Assembly (NCBI GenBank): GCA_017442825.1
Contig: JAFRYZ010000044.1
Span: 1 to 64,000, forward strand
Origin: Prevotella sp.
GTDB lineage: Bacteria; Bacteroidota; Bacteroidia; Bacteroidales; Bacteroidaceae
Length of the DNA stretch: 64,000 nt
Direction of reading: 5' to 3'
In this document: in pieces, positions 8,890-17,429 of the stretch
Numbering within the stretch: position 1 is the first letter of the stretch
Layout of the letters: each line of letters begins with the position of its first letter
Notes under the pieces: generated by a model
What the model was told of the DNA's origin: nothing
The model's input: only the letters and a program-made list of their open reading frames with translations
The model's database searches: none
Translations under genes and position numbers: made by a program

Positions 8890-9675
8890 ATGCTGATAGA
8901 ATATAAAAACGCAAACATATACCAAGACGAGAAACTGGTATTGAAAGATGTCAACTTCACAGCCGATGAAGGAGAATTTATCTACTTAATCGGTAAGGTC
9001 GGGTCGGGTAAAAGTTCTTTGTTAAAAACAATGTACTGCGAACTGGACATTGATAAGGCGGATGCCGAAAAGGCTGAGGTGCTTGGACAAAGCCTGTTGC
9101 CTATCAAGCGCCGGAAAATTCCAGCCCTGCGTAAGCAGATGGGTATCATCTTCCAAGACTTCCAGTTACTCCACGACCGCACCATTGAGAAAAACCTGCG
9201 CTTTGTCTTGAAGGCTACGGGATGGAAAGTACGCAAGGAAAGGGACGAACGCATAGACGAGGTGCTGGACCGAGTAGGTATGCTGGACAAGAAAAAGAAG
9301 ATGCCACACGAACTCTCCGGCGGTGAGCAACAGCGCATTGCCATTGCACGTGCTCTGCTAAACCACCCCCGCATCATCATTGCCGATGAACCAACTGGAA
9401 ATCTTGATCCTGAAACAGCTGCCAACATCGTCAGCCTGCTGAAAGATATCTGCCAAAGAGGTACTGCCGTTGTCATGTCAACCCACAACGTACATCTGTT
9501 GGAACAATTCCCCGGTACCGTTTATCGCTGTCGCGATGGTCGCATCGGCAACGTCACGGGTGAATTCCACGACATAGACCTGTCGCAAGAATTGGAGTTT
9601 GCTGACCATGAAGACGCTGAAAGCGGAATAACAGATACGGAAGACAACCCAATAGACAACGCAGAAAAAGAATAG
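8890..9675 (+). CDS. ftsE: FtsE-like ABC transporter ATPase
   Basis: The 261-residue ATPase has Walker A GKVGSGKSS near residue 36, the Q-loop IFQDFQLL, signature LSGGEQQR, Walker B IIIADEPTGNLD and switch His in STHN. The IFQDFQLL and LLHDRTIEKNL text fits the FtsE/MacB branch. FtsE works with the membrane protein FtsX to control peptidoglycan hydrolases at division. No ftsX is adjacent, and the acidic 40-residue tail is longer than usual. The assignment as FtsE rather than a LolD/MacB-type ATPase is probable, not certain. Confidence 0.85.
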   Translation: MLIEYKNANIYQDEKLVLKDVNFTADEGEFIYLIGKVGSGKSSLLKTMYCELDIDKADAEKAEVLGQSLLPIKRRKIPALRKQMGIIFQDFQLLHDRTIEKNLRFVLKATGWKVRKERDERIDEVLDRVGMLDKKKKMPHELSGGEQQRIAIARALLNHPRIIIADEPTGNLDPETAANIVSLLKDICQRGTAVVMSTHNVHLLEQFPGTVYRCRDGRIGNVTGEFHDIDLSQELEFADHEDAESGITDTEDNPIDNAEKE

Positions 9676-9701
9676 TAGAAAACCATAAAAAAGATACAAT
9701 T

Positions 9702-11018
9702 ATGCAAGTCATGAAATTCGGAGGCACATCCGTAGGTTCGCCTGAACGGATGAAGAATGTGGCCTCACTGATAACAAAATCGGGCGAACCAACGTTTGTG
9801 GTGCTTTCTGCCATGAGCGGAACGACCAACACATTGGTGGAAATCTCTGACTATCTGTACAAGAAGAACCCGGAAGGAGCCAACGAAGTCATTAACGCAT
9901 TGGAGAAAAAATATCTCGGACACGTTGAGGAACTTTTCTCTACTGAGGAATATAAGGAAAAGACCAGACTCTTCATCAAAGAAGAGTTTGACTACTTGCG
10001 TACTTTTACCAAAGACCTGTTTACCAGCTTCGAGGAAAAAAGCATCGTTGCTCAAGGCGAAATGCTGAGTACAAACATGGTAGTCAACTATCTGCAAGAA
10101 AACGGTATCAAGGCTGTTCTGATGTCTGCTCTCGATTTTATGCGAACGGACAAGAATGCAGAACCCGATCCACAGTATATCAAGGAGAAACTGAATGCAC
10201 TCATGGAGGAGAACGAAGGCTACCAAATCTACTTGACACAAGGTTTCATCTGCCGCAATGCCTATGGTGAGGTGGACAATCTGCAACGTGGTGGTAGCGA
10301 CTATACGGCTTCTCTTATCGGTGCTGCCATCGATGCAGAGGAAATTCAGATTTGGACTGACATTGACGGCATGCACAACAACGACCCGCGTGTAGTGGAA
10401 AAGACTGAGGCCGTTCGCCAATTGAACTTCGAGGAAGCTGCTGAGCTGGCTTACTTTGGGGCTAAGATTCTGCATCCTACATGTGTGCAGCCGGCAAAAT
10501 ACGCAGGTATTCCTGTACGATTGAAGAACACGATGGAACCCGATGCTGAAGGCACTATCATCGACAATGTTTTGGTACGCGGAAAGATAAAGGCTGTTGC
10601 AGCAAAGGACAATATCATTGCCATTAAGATTAAGTCGAGTAGAATGCTTCTGGCAACAGGTTTCCTTCGTAAGGTCTTTGAAATCTTCGAAAGCTATCAA
10701 ACACCTATCGACATGATTGCAACCAGCGAAGTGGGTGTGTCGGTCAGCATCGACAACGACACTCATCTGAACGAGATTGTTAACGAACTGAAAAAGTACG
10801 GAACGGTAACTGTCGATGCCGACATGTGTATCATTTGTGTCGTAGGAGACTTGGATTGGAGTAACTTAGGCTTCGAAACACTCGCTTTAGACGCGATGAA
10901 GAATATCCCCGTACGAATGATCAGCTATGGCGGCAGCAACTACAACATCTCTTTCCTCATCAAGAAAATGGACAAGAAGCGTGCGTTGCAAGCACTTAGC
11001 GACGAACTGTTCAACTAA
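9702..11018 (+). CDS. lysC: Aspartate kinase
   Basis: Aspartate kinase phosphorylates aspartate, the first step to lysine, threonine and methionine. The 438-residue protein has the amino-acid kinase domain (KFGGTSVGSPERMK at the start, LQRGGSDYTASLIGAA near residue 195) and C-terminal ACT domains for feedback control. It is monofunctional, without a homoserine dehydrogenase domain. The start is either Met1 (9702) or the Met three codons later, directly before KFGG. lysA follows after 82 bp, so this is a lysine-directed pair. Confidence 0.95.
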   Translation: MQVMKFGGTSVGSPERMKNVASLITKSGEPTFVVLSAMSGTTNTLVEISDYLYKKNPEGANEVINALEKKYLGHVEELFSTEEYKEKTRLFIKEEFDYLRTFTKDLFTSFEEKSIVAQGEMLSTNMVVNYLQENGIKAVLMSALDFMRTDKNAEPDPQYIKEKLNALMEENEGYQIYLTQGFICRNAYGEVDNLQRGGSDYTASLIGAAIDAEEIQIWTDIDGMHNNDPRVVEKTEAVRQLNFEEAAELAYFGAKILHPTCVQPAKYAGIPVRLKNTMEPDAEGTIIDNVLVRGKIKAVAAKDNIIAIKIKSSRMLLATGFLRKVFEIFESYQTPIDMIATSEVGVSVSIDNDTHLNEIVNELKKYGTVTVDADMCIICVVGDLDWSNLGFETLALDAMKNIPVRMISYGGSNYNISFLIKKMDKKRALQALSDELFN

Positions 11019-11100
11019 AGGTTACACGAACATTAGCTGCCCTGAAAAGGCAAAGTCTTAAGAATACAAACAACAACACAATACAAAGCAGATAGAGATT

Positions 11101-12258
11101 ATGAAAGGTTCATTTCCGATAGCGCAATTCGAACAGATGCAGACGCCGTTTTATTACTACGACACGGAGTTGCTGCGTGAGACTCTGCGCACCATTAACA
11201 AAGAAGCAGGACGACATGAAGGGTTCGTCGTCCATTATGCCATTAAAGCAAATGCCAATCCGAAGGTGCTTAATATCATCTGTCAGGCTGGTTTGGGAGC
11301 CGACTGCGTAAGCGGTGGTGAAATCAAACGGTGTCTGGAAGCAGGGTTCGCACCCTCGAAAATTGTCTATGCTGGCGTAGGTAAAAGCGACTGGGAAATC
11401 AACTTAGGTCTCGACAAAAACATTTTCTGCTTCAACGTAGAGAGTGTTGCTGAACTGGAAGTCATCAACGAACTGGCAGAAAAGAAAGGAAAGGTAGCAT
11501 CAATATGCCTACGCATCAATCCTGACGTGGGAGCACATACGCATGCAAAGATTACAACTGGCTTGGCTGAAAACAAGTTCGGTATTGCCATGAGCGACAT
11601 GGAAACCGTTATCGAAACGGCTGAAAAGATGAAGAATGTGAAATTTATCGGTCTTCATTTCCATATCGGGTCGCAGATTCTCAACATGGACGATTTTGCT
11701 GCACTATGCAACCGCATCAACGACCTGCAAACTCAATTGGAACAAAAGCATATCAAGGTGGAGAACATCAACGTAGGTGGTGGATTGGGTATTGACTATC
11801 AACATCCGAATCGTGTTCCTATTCCTGAATTCAAAGCCTACTTCGACACTTATGCACGGCTTTTGAAGTTACGCGACGGTCAAAAATTACATTTCGAACT
11901 GGGACGAGCCGTTGTAGGGCAGATGGGTACACTCATCACGCGTACCTTATATATTAAGCAAGGTACGGCAAAACAGTTCCTGATTGTCGATGCTGGTATG
12001 ACCGATCTCATCCGTCCGGCACTCTATCAGGCTTACCACAAGATTGAAAACATCTCCAGCGACGAGCCTGTCGAAACCTACGATGTTGTGGGACCCATCT
12101 GTGAATCGAGCGATGTCTTTGCCAAGGCTGCTGATTTGAACAAGGCTCATCGCGGCGACTTGATAGCCCTGCGATCAGCTGGTGCATACGGCGAAATCAT
12201 GGCAAGCCAATACAATTGTCGTGAACTGCCAAAAGGATATATCACGGAGGACTTCTAA
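11101..12258 (+). CDS. lysA: Diaminopimelate decarboxylase
   Basis: LysA decarboxylates meso-diaminopimelate to lysine using PLP. Visible marks are the PLP lysine in HYAIKANANPKVL, the phosphate-binding GGGLGIDY, GAYGEIMASQY and the dimer-interface Cys in CESSDVF. Length (385 aa) is typical. The last codons and the following start region are duplicated at 12241-12304, so the gene is followed by a tiny in-frame cistron before the next gene. Confidence 0.96.
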   Translation: MKGSFPIAQFEQMQTPFYYYDTELLRETLRTINKEAGRHEGFVVHYAIKANANPKVLNIICQAGLGADCVSGGEIKRCLEAGFAPSKIVYAGVGKSDWEINLGLDKNIFCFNVESVAELEVINELAEKKGKVASICLRINPDVGAHTHAKITTGLAENKFGIAMSDMETVIETAEKMKNVKFIGLHFHIGSQILNMDDFAALCNRINDLQTQLEQKHIKVENINVGGGLGIDYQHPNRVPIPEFKAYFDTYARLLKLRDGQKLHFELGRAVVGQMGTLITRTLYIKQGTAKQFLIVDAGMTDLIRPALYQAYHKIENISSDEPVETYDVVGPICESSDVFAKAADLNKAHRGDLIALRSAGAYGEIMASQYNCRELPKGYITEDF

Positions 12259-12304
12259 ACATGGGAGTAATTATCACGGAGGACTTCTAAACATGGGAGA
12301 AATC
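12241..12304 (+). repeat. 32-bp tandem duplication of the lysA/glycosyltransferase junction
   Basis: Copy 1 (12241-12272) and copy 2 (12273-12304) share 27 identical bases that include the last five lysA codons, the stop and the next ATG GGA. The result is a 9-codon cistron (12261-12290, MGVIITEDF) starting at the duplicated ATG and ending with the duplicated lysA stop. Each TAA is followed by AC and an ATG. Confidence 0.9.
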
Positions 12305-13471
12305 ATTATAGACAACATCACCATTATATTGGGCATTACCGTTTTGCTATCGGCACTCGTAACGCCTTTGATCAACTGTTTCTTCCGCAAGCCTGAAACA
12401 GTTGCAGAGGCTGATACGGTTGAAGATGCAGAGCGTAACGACCCTATCACACCCAAACTACCCAAAATAAGCATCCTGCTGACCCCACATGAGAATGGGC
12501 GCGAACTAGAGCAGAACCTTCCCCTTTATCTGAATCAAGACTATCCTGAAGACTTTGAGGTCATAGTAGTCATGTGGAAAGGGGATGCCGAGACGGAAGA
12601 TGCCCTGAAGCGTTTCGAGGGCAATCAGCATCTCTACACTACCTATATCCCAGATTCTTCACGCTACATGAGTCGGAAGAAACTGGGTATTACGCTTGGC
12701 GTAAAAGCAGCCAAGCACGAGTGGATTATGCTGACTGACATAGAATGTAAGCCCAACTCGCCACAATGGTTGGCCACCATGGCCCGTAACTGTCAAGACG
12801 ACAAGCAACTGGTTATCGGCTATACTGCTTATGAAAACGAGACGCCACCCTACCGTCGCTTTGAGCGCCTTCATACAGCCATGTATCTGATACGGGAAGA
12901 CCAGAAAGGCACTCCCTATCGCCATAATGGCTGTAATCTGCTCTTTAGGAAAAGCATGTTCATCGACCAAGATGGTTTCCGCGGAAATCTGAAATTCATC
13001 CGCGGCGAATATGATTTCCTGGTAAACAAATATGCTACCAAGACGAACACGGCCACGGAACTGCATCCCGACAGTTGGATGACGGAACAAATGCCGACAG
13101 AGAAACAATGGCGCAACAAGCACCTCTTCTATATGGAGAGCCGTAAGCACCTGCAGCGTTCGCTTTCTCACCGCTTGCTCTTCAACCTTGACCAATGGGC
13201 TTTGCACTTGAATTACATACTGCTTCTGGCTGTTCTCGCCTATTCCATCATCACCCAACGGTGGATACTGACCGGTGCTACTGCCATAGCACTCATCATT
13301 ACCACATGTTTCCGGGCCGCAATTGGTAAAAAGGGCACCAACCTGTTTGGCGAAACTTTCAGCGGATGGCAAATTCTGCTATTTGAAATCGGTATTGTTT
13401 GGCACAACATCGGTTACTTACTGAAATACCGACGAGCAGACAAATATGATTTTATCTGTCACAAGATCTGA
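12293..13471 (+). CDS. Membrane-associated family 2 glycosyltransferase
   Basis: The 392-residue protein starts MGEIIIDNITI and begins with a transmembrane helix (about residues 3-30). The GT2 catalytic domain follows, with ILLTPHENG, the Asp pair in LTDIECKPNSPQW and HNGCNLLFRKSMF. Two or three further hydrophobic segments lie near residues 300-370. It probably transfers a sugar at the cytoplasmic membrane during surface glycan synthesis; the substrate is unknown. An upstream in-frame extension exists but overlaps lysA, and the ATG at 12293 sits two bases after a stop codon. Its own stop overlaps the next start (TGATG). Confidence 0.85.
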   Translation: MGEIIIDNITIILGITVLLSALVTPLINCFFRKPETVAEADTVEDAERNDPITPKLPKISILLTPHENGRELEQNLPLYLNQDYPEDFEVIVVMWKGDAETEDALKRFEGNQHLYTTYIPDSSRYMSRKKLGITLGVKAAKHEWIMLTDIECKPNSPQWLATMARNCQDDKQLVIGYTAYENETPPYRRFERLHTAMYLIREDQKGTPYRHNGCNLLFRKSMFIDQDGFRGNLKFIRGEYDFLVNKYATKTNTATELHPDSWMTEQMPTEKQWRNKHLFYMESRKHLQRSLSHRLLFNLDQWALHLNYILLLAVLAYSIITQRWILTGATAIALIITTCFRAAIGKKGTNLFGETFSGWQILLFEIGIVWHNIGYLLKYRRADKYDFICHKI

Positions 13472-14598
13472 TGCGCATATTGCATTACATACCAATCCTG
13501 AAGACTGGCGACCTCGTTTCTGACGATTTGAGGATACTGGTTGAAGCCATGAAAGACATGGCTGACGTTCGTATGGTTACAGCAAAGGAAGATGTTATGA
13601 ATACGATGAATGCCTTCCAGCCCAACATCATACATGTACATGCCTGTTGGAACCATAAGGCTGCAACATTTGTAAAGGTTGCAGTAGAAACAGGTTATAC
13701 GGTTGTTGTCTCCCCCCATTGGGGACTCGAACCCTACTCCATGCGCCACGAACAGCATATCGAAAAACTGCTGAAAAGCAACCTTTATCAACGCCGCATG
13801 ATTCAAAGGGCTGCAGCCTTACTGGTCACCACCGAAAGCGAACGCACCCACCTGATGAAACTAGGATGGAAGAAACGTATCAACGTGGTGAGAAGTTCTA
13901 TACTCGACCAGCTGACGACACCAGAACAGCAAGCTACAGAGACGATTTGCTTCTATCAGAAAGTTATCGACACCCGTTATTTCAAACTAATGACGGATAT
14001 GGAAAAAAACGCCGTGCGCTCCTTGCTGTGTATAGGAACGTCTCAAGAAAGTGTTCAGTTATTGCTCAGCAAAGAACAACAAGGTGACCTTCAAGCGCTT
14101 CTGCCCGAACAATGGAAACGCATCCTGCTGTATGCCGATGATGAAGACATCCGTGAAATCACGGAGAAAGCCATCCAGCGCATGAAGTTGAATGTTCCCG
14201 ACATCGACACCTTGTCCATAGACCGTTACCAAACTATACACCCGAAGACCAAAGGAACGCTCGACACGTCTGCTAGCCGCGAGAAAGCTGTCCGGGTAAC
14301 CACTCGAGAAGAAAAAGAAATCTGCACCATCTGCGCCATGTTACTGGCAGCACAACAACAATACAAGCAGAAGACGTTAAGCATGCGCCACGTGGCGGAA
14401 CTATACGAAGCTATTAAATACTACGACTTCGACGAAGAACAGTTTGCAAGAATAGTAAAACGACTGGGCATACGCAAGTTTACTGCCCGCATGTTGCAAA
14501 TCGTCAGCGACGACCTCTATCTGGGTGAAGGTTTCTTGCCTATGCCTCCCCTCAACGACCGCGGGACACAACGACTGCGTTCCAAACTTCTTCATTAG
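13471..14598 (+). CDS. Glycosyltransferase-like protein (GT-B N-terminal domain)
   Basis: The first 170 of 375 residues resemble the acceptor domain of GT-B enzymes: MRILHYIPILKTGDLVSDDL, IIHVHACWNHKAA, VVSPHWGLEPYSM and ALLVTTESE. The second half lacks the nucleotide-sugar motifs expected in GT4 (no clear E-x7-E and no G-rich loop) and reads like a helical regulatory or scaffolding region. It may therefore be a catalytically reduced transferase. It overlaps the preceding glycosyltransferase by one base (TGATG) and is probably translationally coupled to it. Confidence 0.65.
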   Translation: MRILHYIPILKTGDLVSDDLRILVEAMKDMADVRMVTAKEDVMNTMNAFQPNIIHVHACWNHKAATFVKVAVETGYTVVVSPHWGLEPYSMRHEQHIEKLLKSNLYQRRMIQRAAALLVTTESERTHLMKLGWKKRINVVRSSILDQLTTPEQQATETICFYQKVIDTRYFKLMTDMEKNAVRSLLCIGTSQESVQLLLSKEQQGDLQALLPEQWKRILLYADDEDIREITEKAIQRMKLNVPDIDTLSIDRYQTIHPKTKGTLDTSASREKAVRVTTREEKEICTICAMLLAAQQQYKQKTLSMRHVAELYEAIKYYDFDEEQFARIVKRLGIRKFTARMLQIVSDDLYLGEGFLPMPPLNDRGTQRLRSKLLH

Positions 14599-14649
14599 AA
14601 TCATACCTGAATAACGACCCTATTAGAATTACACCAGAATAACGACCAT
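14594..14649 (+). repeat. 28-bp imperfect direct repeat at a gene junction
   Basis: The word starting ATTAGAAT and ending GAATAACGACC occurs at 14594 and 14622. The first copy contains the stop of the upstream gene and the second leads into the fbp start. Confidence 0.75.
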
Positions 14650-16633
14650 GAAACATACCGATTTCTTACAAGACCAGCGTTATTTAGAATTGCTGTCCCA
14701 AACGTTCCCAACGGTGGCAGATGCCAGCACGGAAATCATCAACCTGCAAGCCATCCTCAACCTACCGAAGGGTACAGAACATTTCGTAGCGGACATACAT
14801 GGCGAGCACGAAGCCTTCCTGCACATCCTGAAGAATGCCTCAGGCAACATCAAGCGCAAAGTCAACGAATTGTTTGGCAGCACGCTTCGCGAATCGGAAA
14901 AGCGCGACTTGTGCACCCTCATCTATTATCCAGAGGAAAAACTTGAAATCATCAAGCAACAAGAAGCCGATATCGATGATTGGTATCACATCACGATACA
15001 CCGCCTGGTGCGTGTCTGTCGTGACGTATCTAGCAAATACACTCGTTCCAAAGTACGCAAGGCGCTGCCCCAGGAGTTCAGCTACATCATTCAGGAACTC
15101 CTGCACGAACGTACCGACGATGTGGATAAGACCGACTATGTGAGCACCATCATCGACACCATCATCTCAACAGGTCGTGCCGATGACTTCATCTGCGCCA
15201 TCAGTTTTGTCATCCAACGACTTATCATCGACAAACTCCATATCCTCGGCGACATCTACGACAGAGGACCTGGAGCCCATCTCATCATGGACACGCTGGT
15301 TCCCTACCATCGTTGGGACATCCAGTGGGGCAACCACGACATCCTTTGGATGGGTGCTGCCGCAGGTAACGATGCCTGCATCTGCAACGTTTTGCGCATT
15401 GCCCTGCGCTATGCGAACATGAAGACTATAGAAGACGGCTATGGCATCAACCTTGTTCCACTGGCTTCTTTTGCAATGGAAGTATATGGTGACGACCCTT
15501 GTACGGAATTCCAGCCCAAGATACTTGGCGAAGACACCCTCTCCGACAAGGTGAAGCAGCTCTATGCCCGTATGCACAAAGCCATTTCCGTGATTCAGTT
15601 CAAACTGGAAGCCCAACTGTTCACCCGCCATCAGCTTTGGCACATGGCAGACCGCTGCGTTCTCAGTCAGATTGACTACCAAAAAGGAACGTTCCATCTG
15701 AACGGAAAGGAATACCAGATGACCTCCTGCCACTTCCCCACTATCAATCCCTCTGCACCCAATGAGCTGACAGCCGACGAACGAGAACTCATGTCAGGGT
15801 TGCACAATTCGTTTATCATTTGCGAGAAACTACATAAACACATCCGGAAAATTCTGCAACACGGCTGCATGTATGCCGTATATAACCACAACTTGCTCTT
15901 CCACGCCTCCGTCCCCCTCAACGCCGACGGCACCATGAAGTCGGTAGAGATTGCGCCAGGCAAGGCATATAGCGGCAAAGAACTGATGCACAACATCGGC
16001 ATCATCATTCGTACAGCCTTCCAAAGCGACTCCGAACCCAGCGAGAAGGCTTATGCCATCGACTATTTCCTTTATCTCTGGTGTGGTCCCGATTCGCCTC
16101 TCTTCAACAAGTCGAAGATGGCCACTTTCGAGCGCTACTTCATTCGTGAGAAGGAAACGCACGTCGAAGAAAAAGGCAACTTCTTCAAACTTCGCAACGA
16201 CGAGCATATTGCCGACATGATTCTCGATGCTTTCGACGTAAAAGGTCCCAACTGCCATATCATCAACGGACATGTTCCCGTCCATGTAGCTAAGGGCGAA
16301 TCGCCCCTGCGTGCGAACGGCAAACTCATGGTGATTGACGGAGGCTTTTCAGAGCCCTACCACAAGGAAACGGGCATAGCAGGCTACACCCTCGTCTATC
16401 ACAGCCGGGGCTTCGAACTCGTTCAGCATGAGCCCTTTAACAGTACAGCAGACGCCATCAAGAGAGGTACCGACATTAAGAGTACCACACAAATTGTTGA
16501 AATGTCACAACGTCGCATGCGGGTTGCCGACACCGACAAAGGCAGGGAAATACAACAGCAGATTGCTGATTTAGAGCAACTGTTGTATGCCTACAGACAC
16601 GGTATCATCAAAGAAAACGAACGGAAAAAATAA
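14648..16633 (+). CDS. fbp: Fructose-1,6-bisphosphatase, class III
   Basis: Class III FBPase removes the 1-phosphate of fructose-1,6-bisphosphate in gluconeogenesis. The 661-residue length is right for this class. It shows the metallophosphatase-type motifs FVADIHGEHEAFL, HILGDIYDRGPGAH and WGNHDILWMG in the expected order, and later INGHVPV and VIDGGFSEPYH. It is followed by a repeat block and a strong terminator. Confidence 0.96.
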   Translation: MKHTDFLQDQRYLELLSQTFPTVADASTEIINLQAILNLPKGTEHFVADIHGEHEAFLHILKNASGNIKRKVNELFGSTLRESEKRDLCTLIYYPEEKLEIIKQQEADIDDWYHITIHRLVRVCRDVSSKYTRSKVRKALPQEFSYIIQELLHERTDDVDKTDYVSTIIDTIISTGRADDFICAISFVIQRLIIDKLHILGDIYDRGPGAHLIMDTLVPYHRWDIQWGNHDILWMGAAAGNDACICNVLRIALRYANMKTIEDGYGINLVPLASFAMEVYGDDPCTEFQPKILGEDTLSDKVKQLYARMHKAISVIQFKLEAQLFTRHQLWHMADRCVLSQIDYQKGTFHLNGKEYQMTSCHFPTINPSAPNELTADERELMSGLHNSFIICEKLHKHIRKILQHGCMYAVYNHNLLFHASVPLNADGTMKSVEIAPGKAYSGKELMHNIGIIIRTAFQSDSEPSEKAYAIDYFLYLWCGPDSPLFNKSKMATFERYFIREKETHVEEKGNFFKLRNDEHIADMILDAFDVKGPNCHIINGHVPVHVAKGESPLRANGKLMVIDGGFSEPYHKETGIAGYTLVYHSRGFELVQHEPFNSTADAIKRGTDIKSTTQIVEMSQRRMRVADTDKGREIQQQIADLEQLLYAYRHGIIKENERKK

Positions 16634-16660
16634 AGCCCCGTCTTTATGGCAATCCAAAAG

Positions 16661-16770
16661 AGGCACTTTTGCAAGCCGAAATAGGCGCTTTTGCAAGCCG
16701 AAATGGGCGCTTTTGCAAGCCAAAATGGGCGCTTTTGCAAGCCGAAAGAGGCACTTTTGAAAACGAGAAG
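16661..16770. repeat. 22-bp tandem repeat, 5 units
   Basis: CTTTTGCAAGCC recurs exactly every 22 bp at 16666, 16688, 16710 and 16732; the fifth unit (16754) diverges after CTTTTG. The unit is close to GGGCGCTTTTGCAAGCCGAAAT. It lies between the fbp stop and the terminator, so it is transcribed as fbp 3' UTR. There are no spacers, so it is not CRISPR. Confidence 0.9.
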
Positions 16771-16806
16771 AGGCTTATTCGCAAATCGAATAAGCCTCTT
16801 TTTCTA
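16768..16806 (+). terminator. Terminator of fbp, possibly bidirectional
   Basis: A perfect 14-bp stem (16768-16781 with 16787-16800) around loop CAAAT is followed by TTTTT. It also faces the end of the leftward DUF3127 gene and could stop transcription both ways, although the minus-strand T-run is weaker. Confidence 0.9.
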
Positions 16807-16829
16807 TCTGAGCTTGTCTATTGCCGGAT

Positions 16830-17228
16830 TTAGAACGGCAGGTCATCTGCACTATCGCCCTCTTGTGCCGGAGGGAAAGGAGCCGTAGCACCACCGGCAG
16901 GAGCTGCAGGAGCAGCTGGAGTTGAAGCAGCTACAGGAGCGGCAGCGGCGGCAGCGGCAGCATCCATACGCTGCACATTCCATGCACGAATACTGTTGTA
17001 CCAACGTCCCTGATACTCATGAGCATCAATATCGAAAGAAACGAGCAACTCTTCTCCTGCCTTGATGGCAAACTGAGCCAGACGGTCTGCGCCGAAAACG
17101 TCGAAGACCATCTTCTTGGGGTAATTATCGTGCGTTTCTATAACAAACGATCCTGCTTTCCATTCTCCACGTGCCGAAGTACCACTACGTTCTGGCAATA
17201 CGGCAATAATCTTTCCTTGTAATTCCAT
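16830..17228 (-). CDS. DUF3127 protein with SSB-like acidic tip
   Basis: The 132-residue protein starts MELQGKIIAVLPERSG and matches the Bacteroidetes DUF3127 family, an OB-fold-like single-domain family (about residues 1-85, ending WYNSIRAWNVQRMD). A low-complexity Ala/Pro linker (about residues 88-120) follows, and the protein ends DSADDLPF. This domain-linker-acidic-tip plan is that of single-stranded DNA-binding proteins, whose last residues bind partner enzymes. The gene is divergent from dnaN. An SSB-like role is inference from this layout. Confidence 0.8.
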   Translation of the reverse strand: MELQGKIIAVLPERSGTSARGEWKAGSFVIETHDNYPKKMVFDVFGADRLAQFAIKAGEELLVSFDIDAHEYQGRWYNSIRAWNVQRMDAAAAAAAAPVAASTPAAPAAPAGGATAPFPPAQEGDSADDLPF

Positions 17229-17355
17229 TTGTTTCTTTATCTTTTAATGTTGTTGAATTCTTTCTGTCGTCAAGGTTTGCAAAAAGCATCTTCGACGATA
17301 ACGTGCGGCGAAATTACTAAAATAGTTCTAAATTCCGAAACTTTTGAAGTTATTT

Positions 17356-17387
17356 TTTGCGGAAGATACTTCTTTTTCGTATTTTTG
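17356..17387 (+). promoter_or_regulatory. Promoter of dnaN
   Basis: TTTG at 17356-17359, a 20-bp spacer and TATTTTTG at 17380-17387. The dnaN start codon is 42 bp downstream, which rules out longer in-frame starts. Confidence 0.8.
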
Positions 17388-17429
17388 TACCTCAAAAGTA
17401 ATATCATTATCAATAAAAACAAAATACCT

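Noticed and set aside
16661..16770. CRISPR array
   Set aside because: Units are contiguous with no spacers and no cas genes are present.
17229..17429. N-terminal extension of DnaN
   Set aside because: The extension contains the dnaN promoter and is not part of known DnaN proteins.
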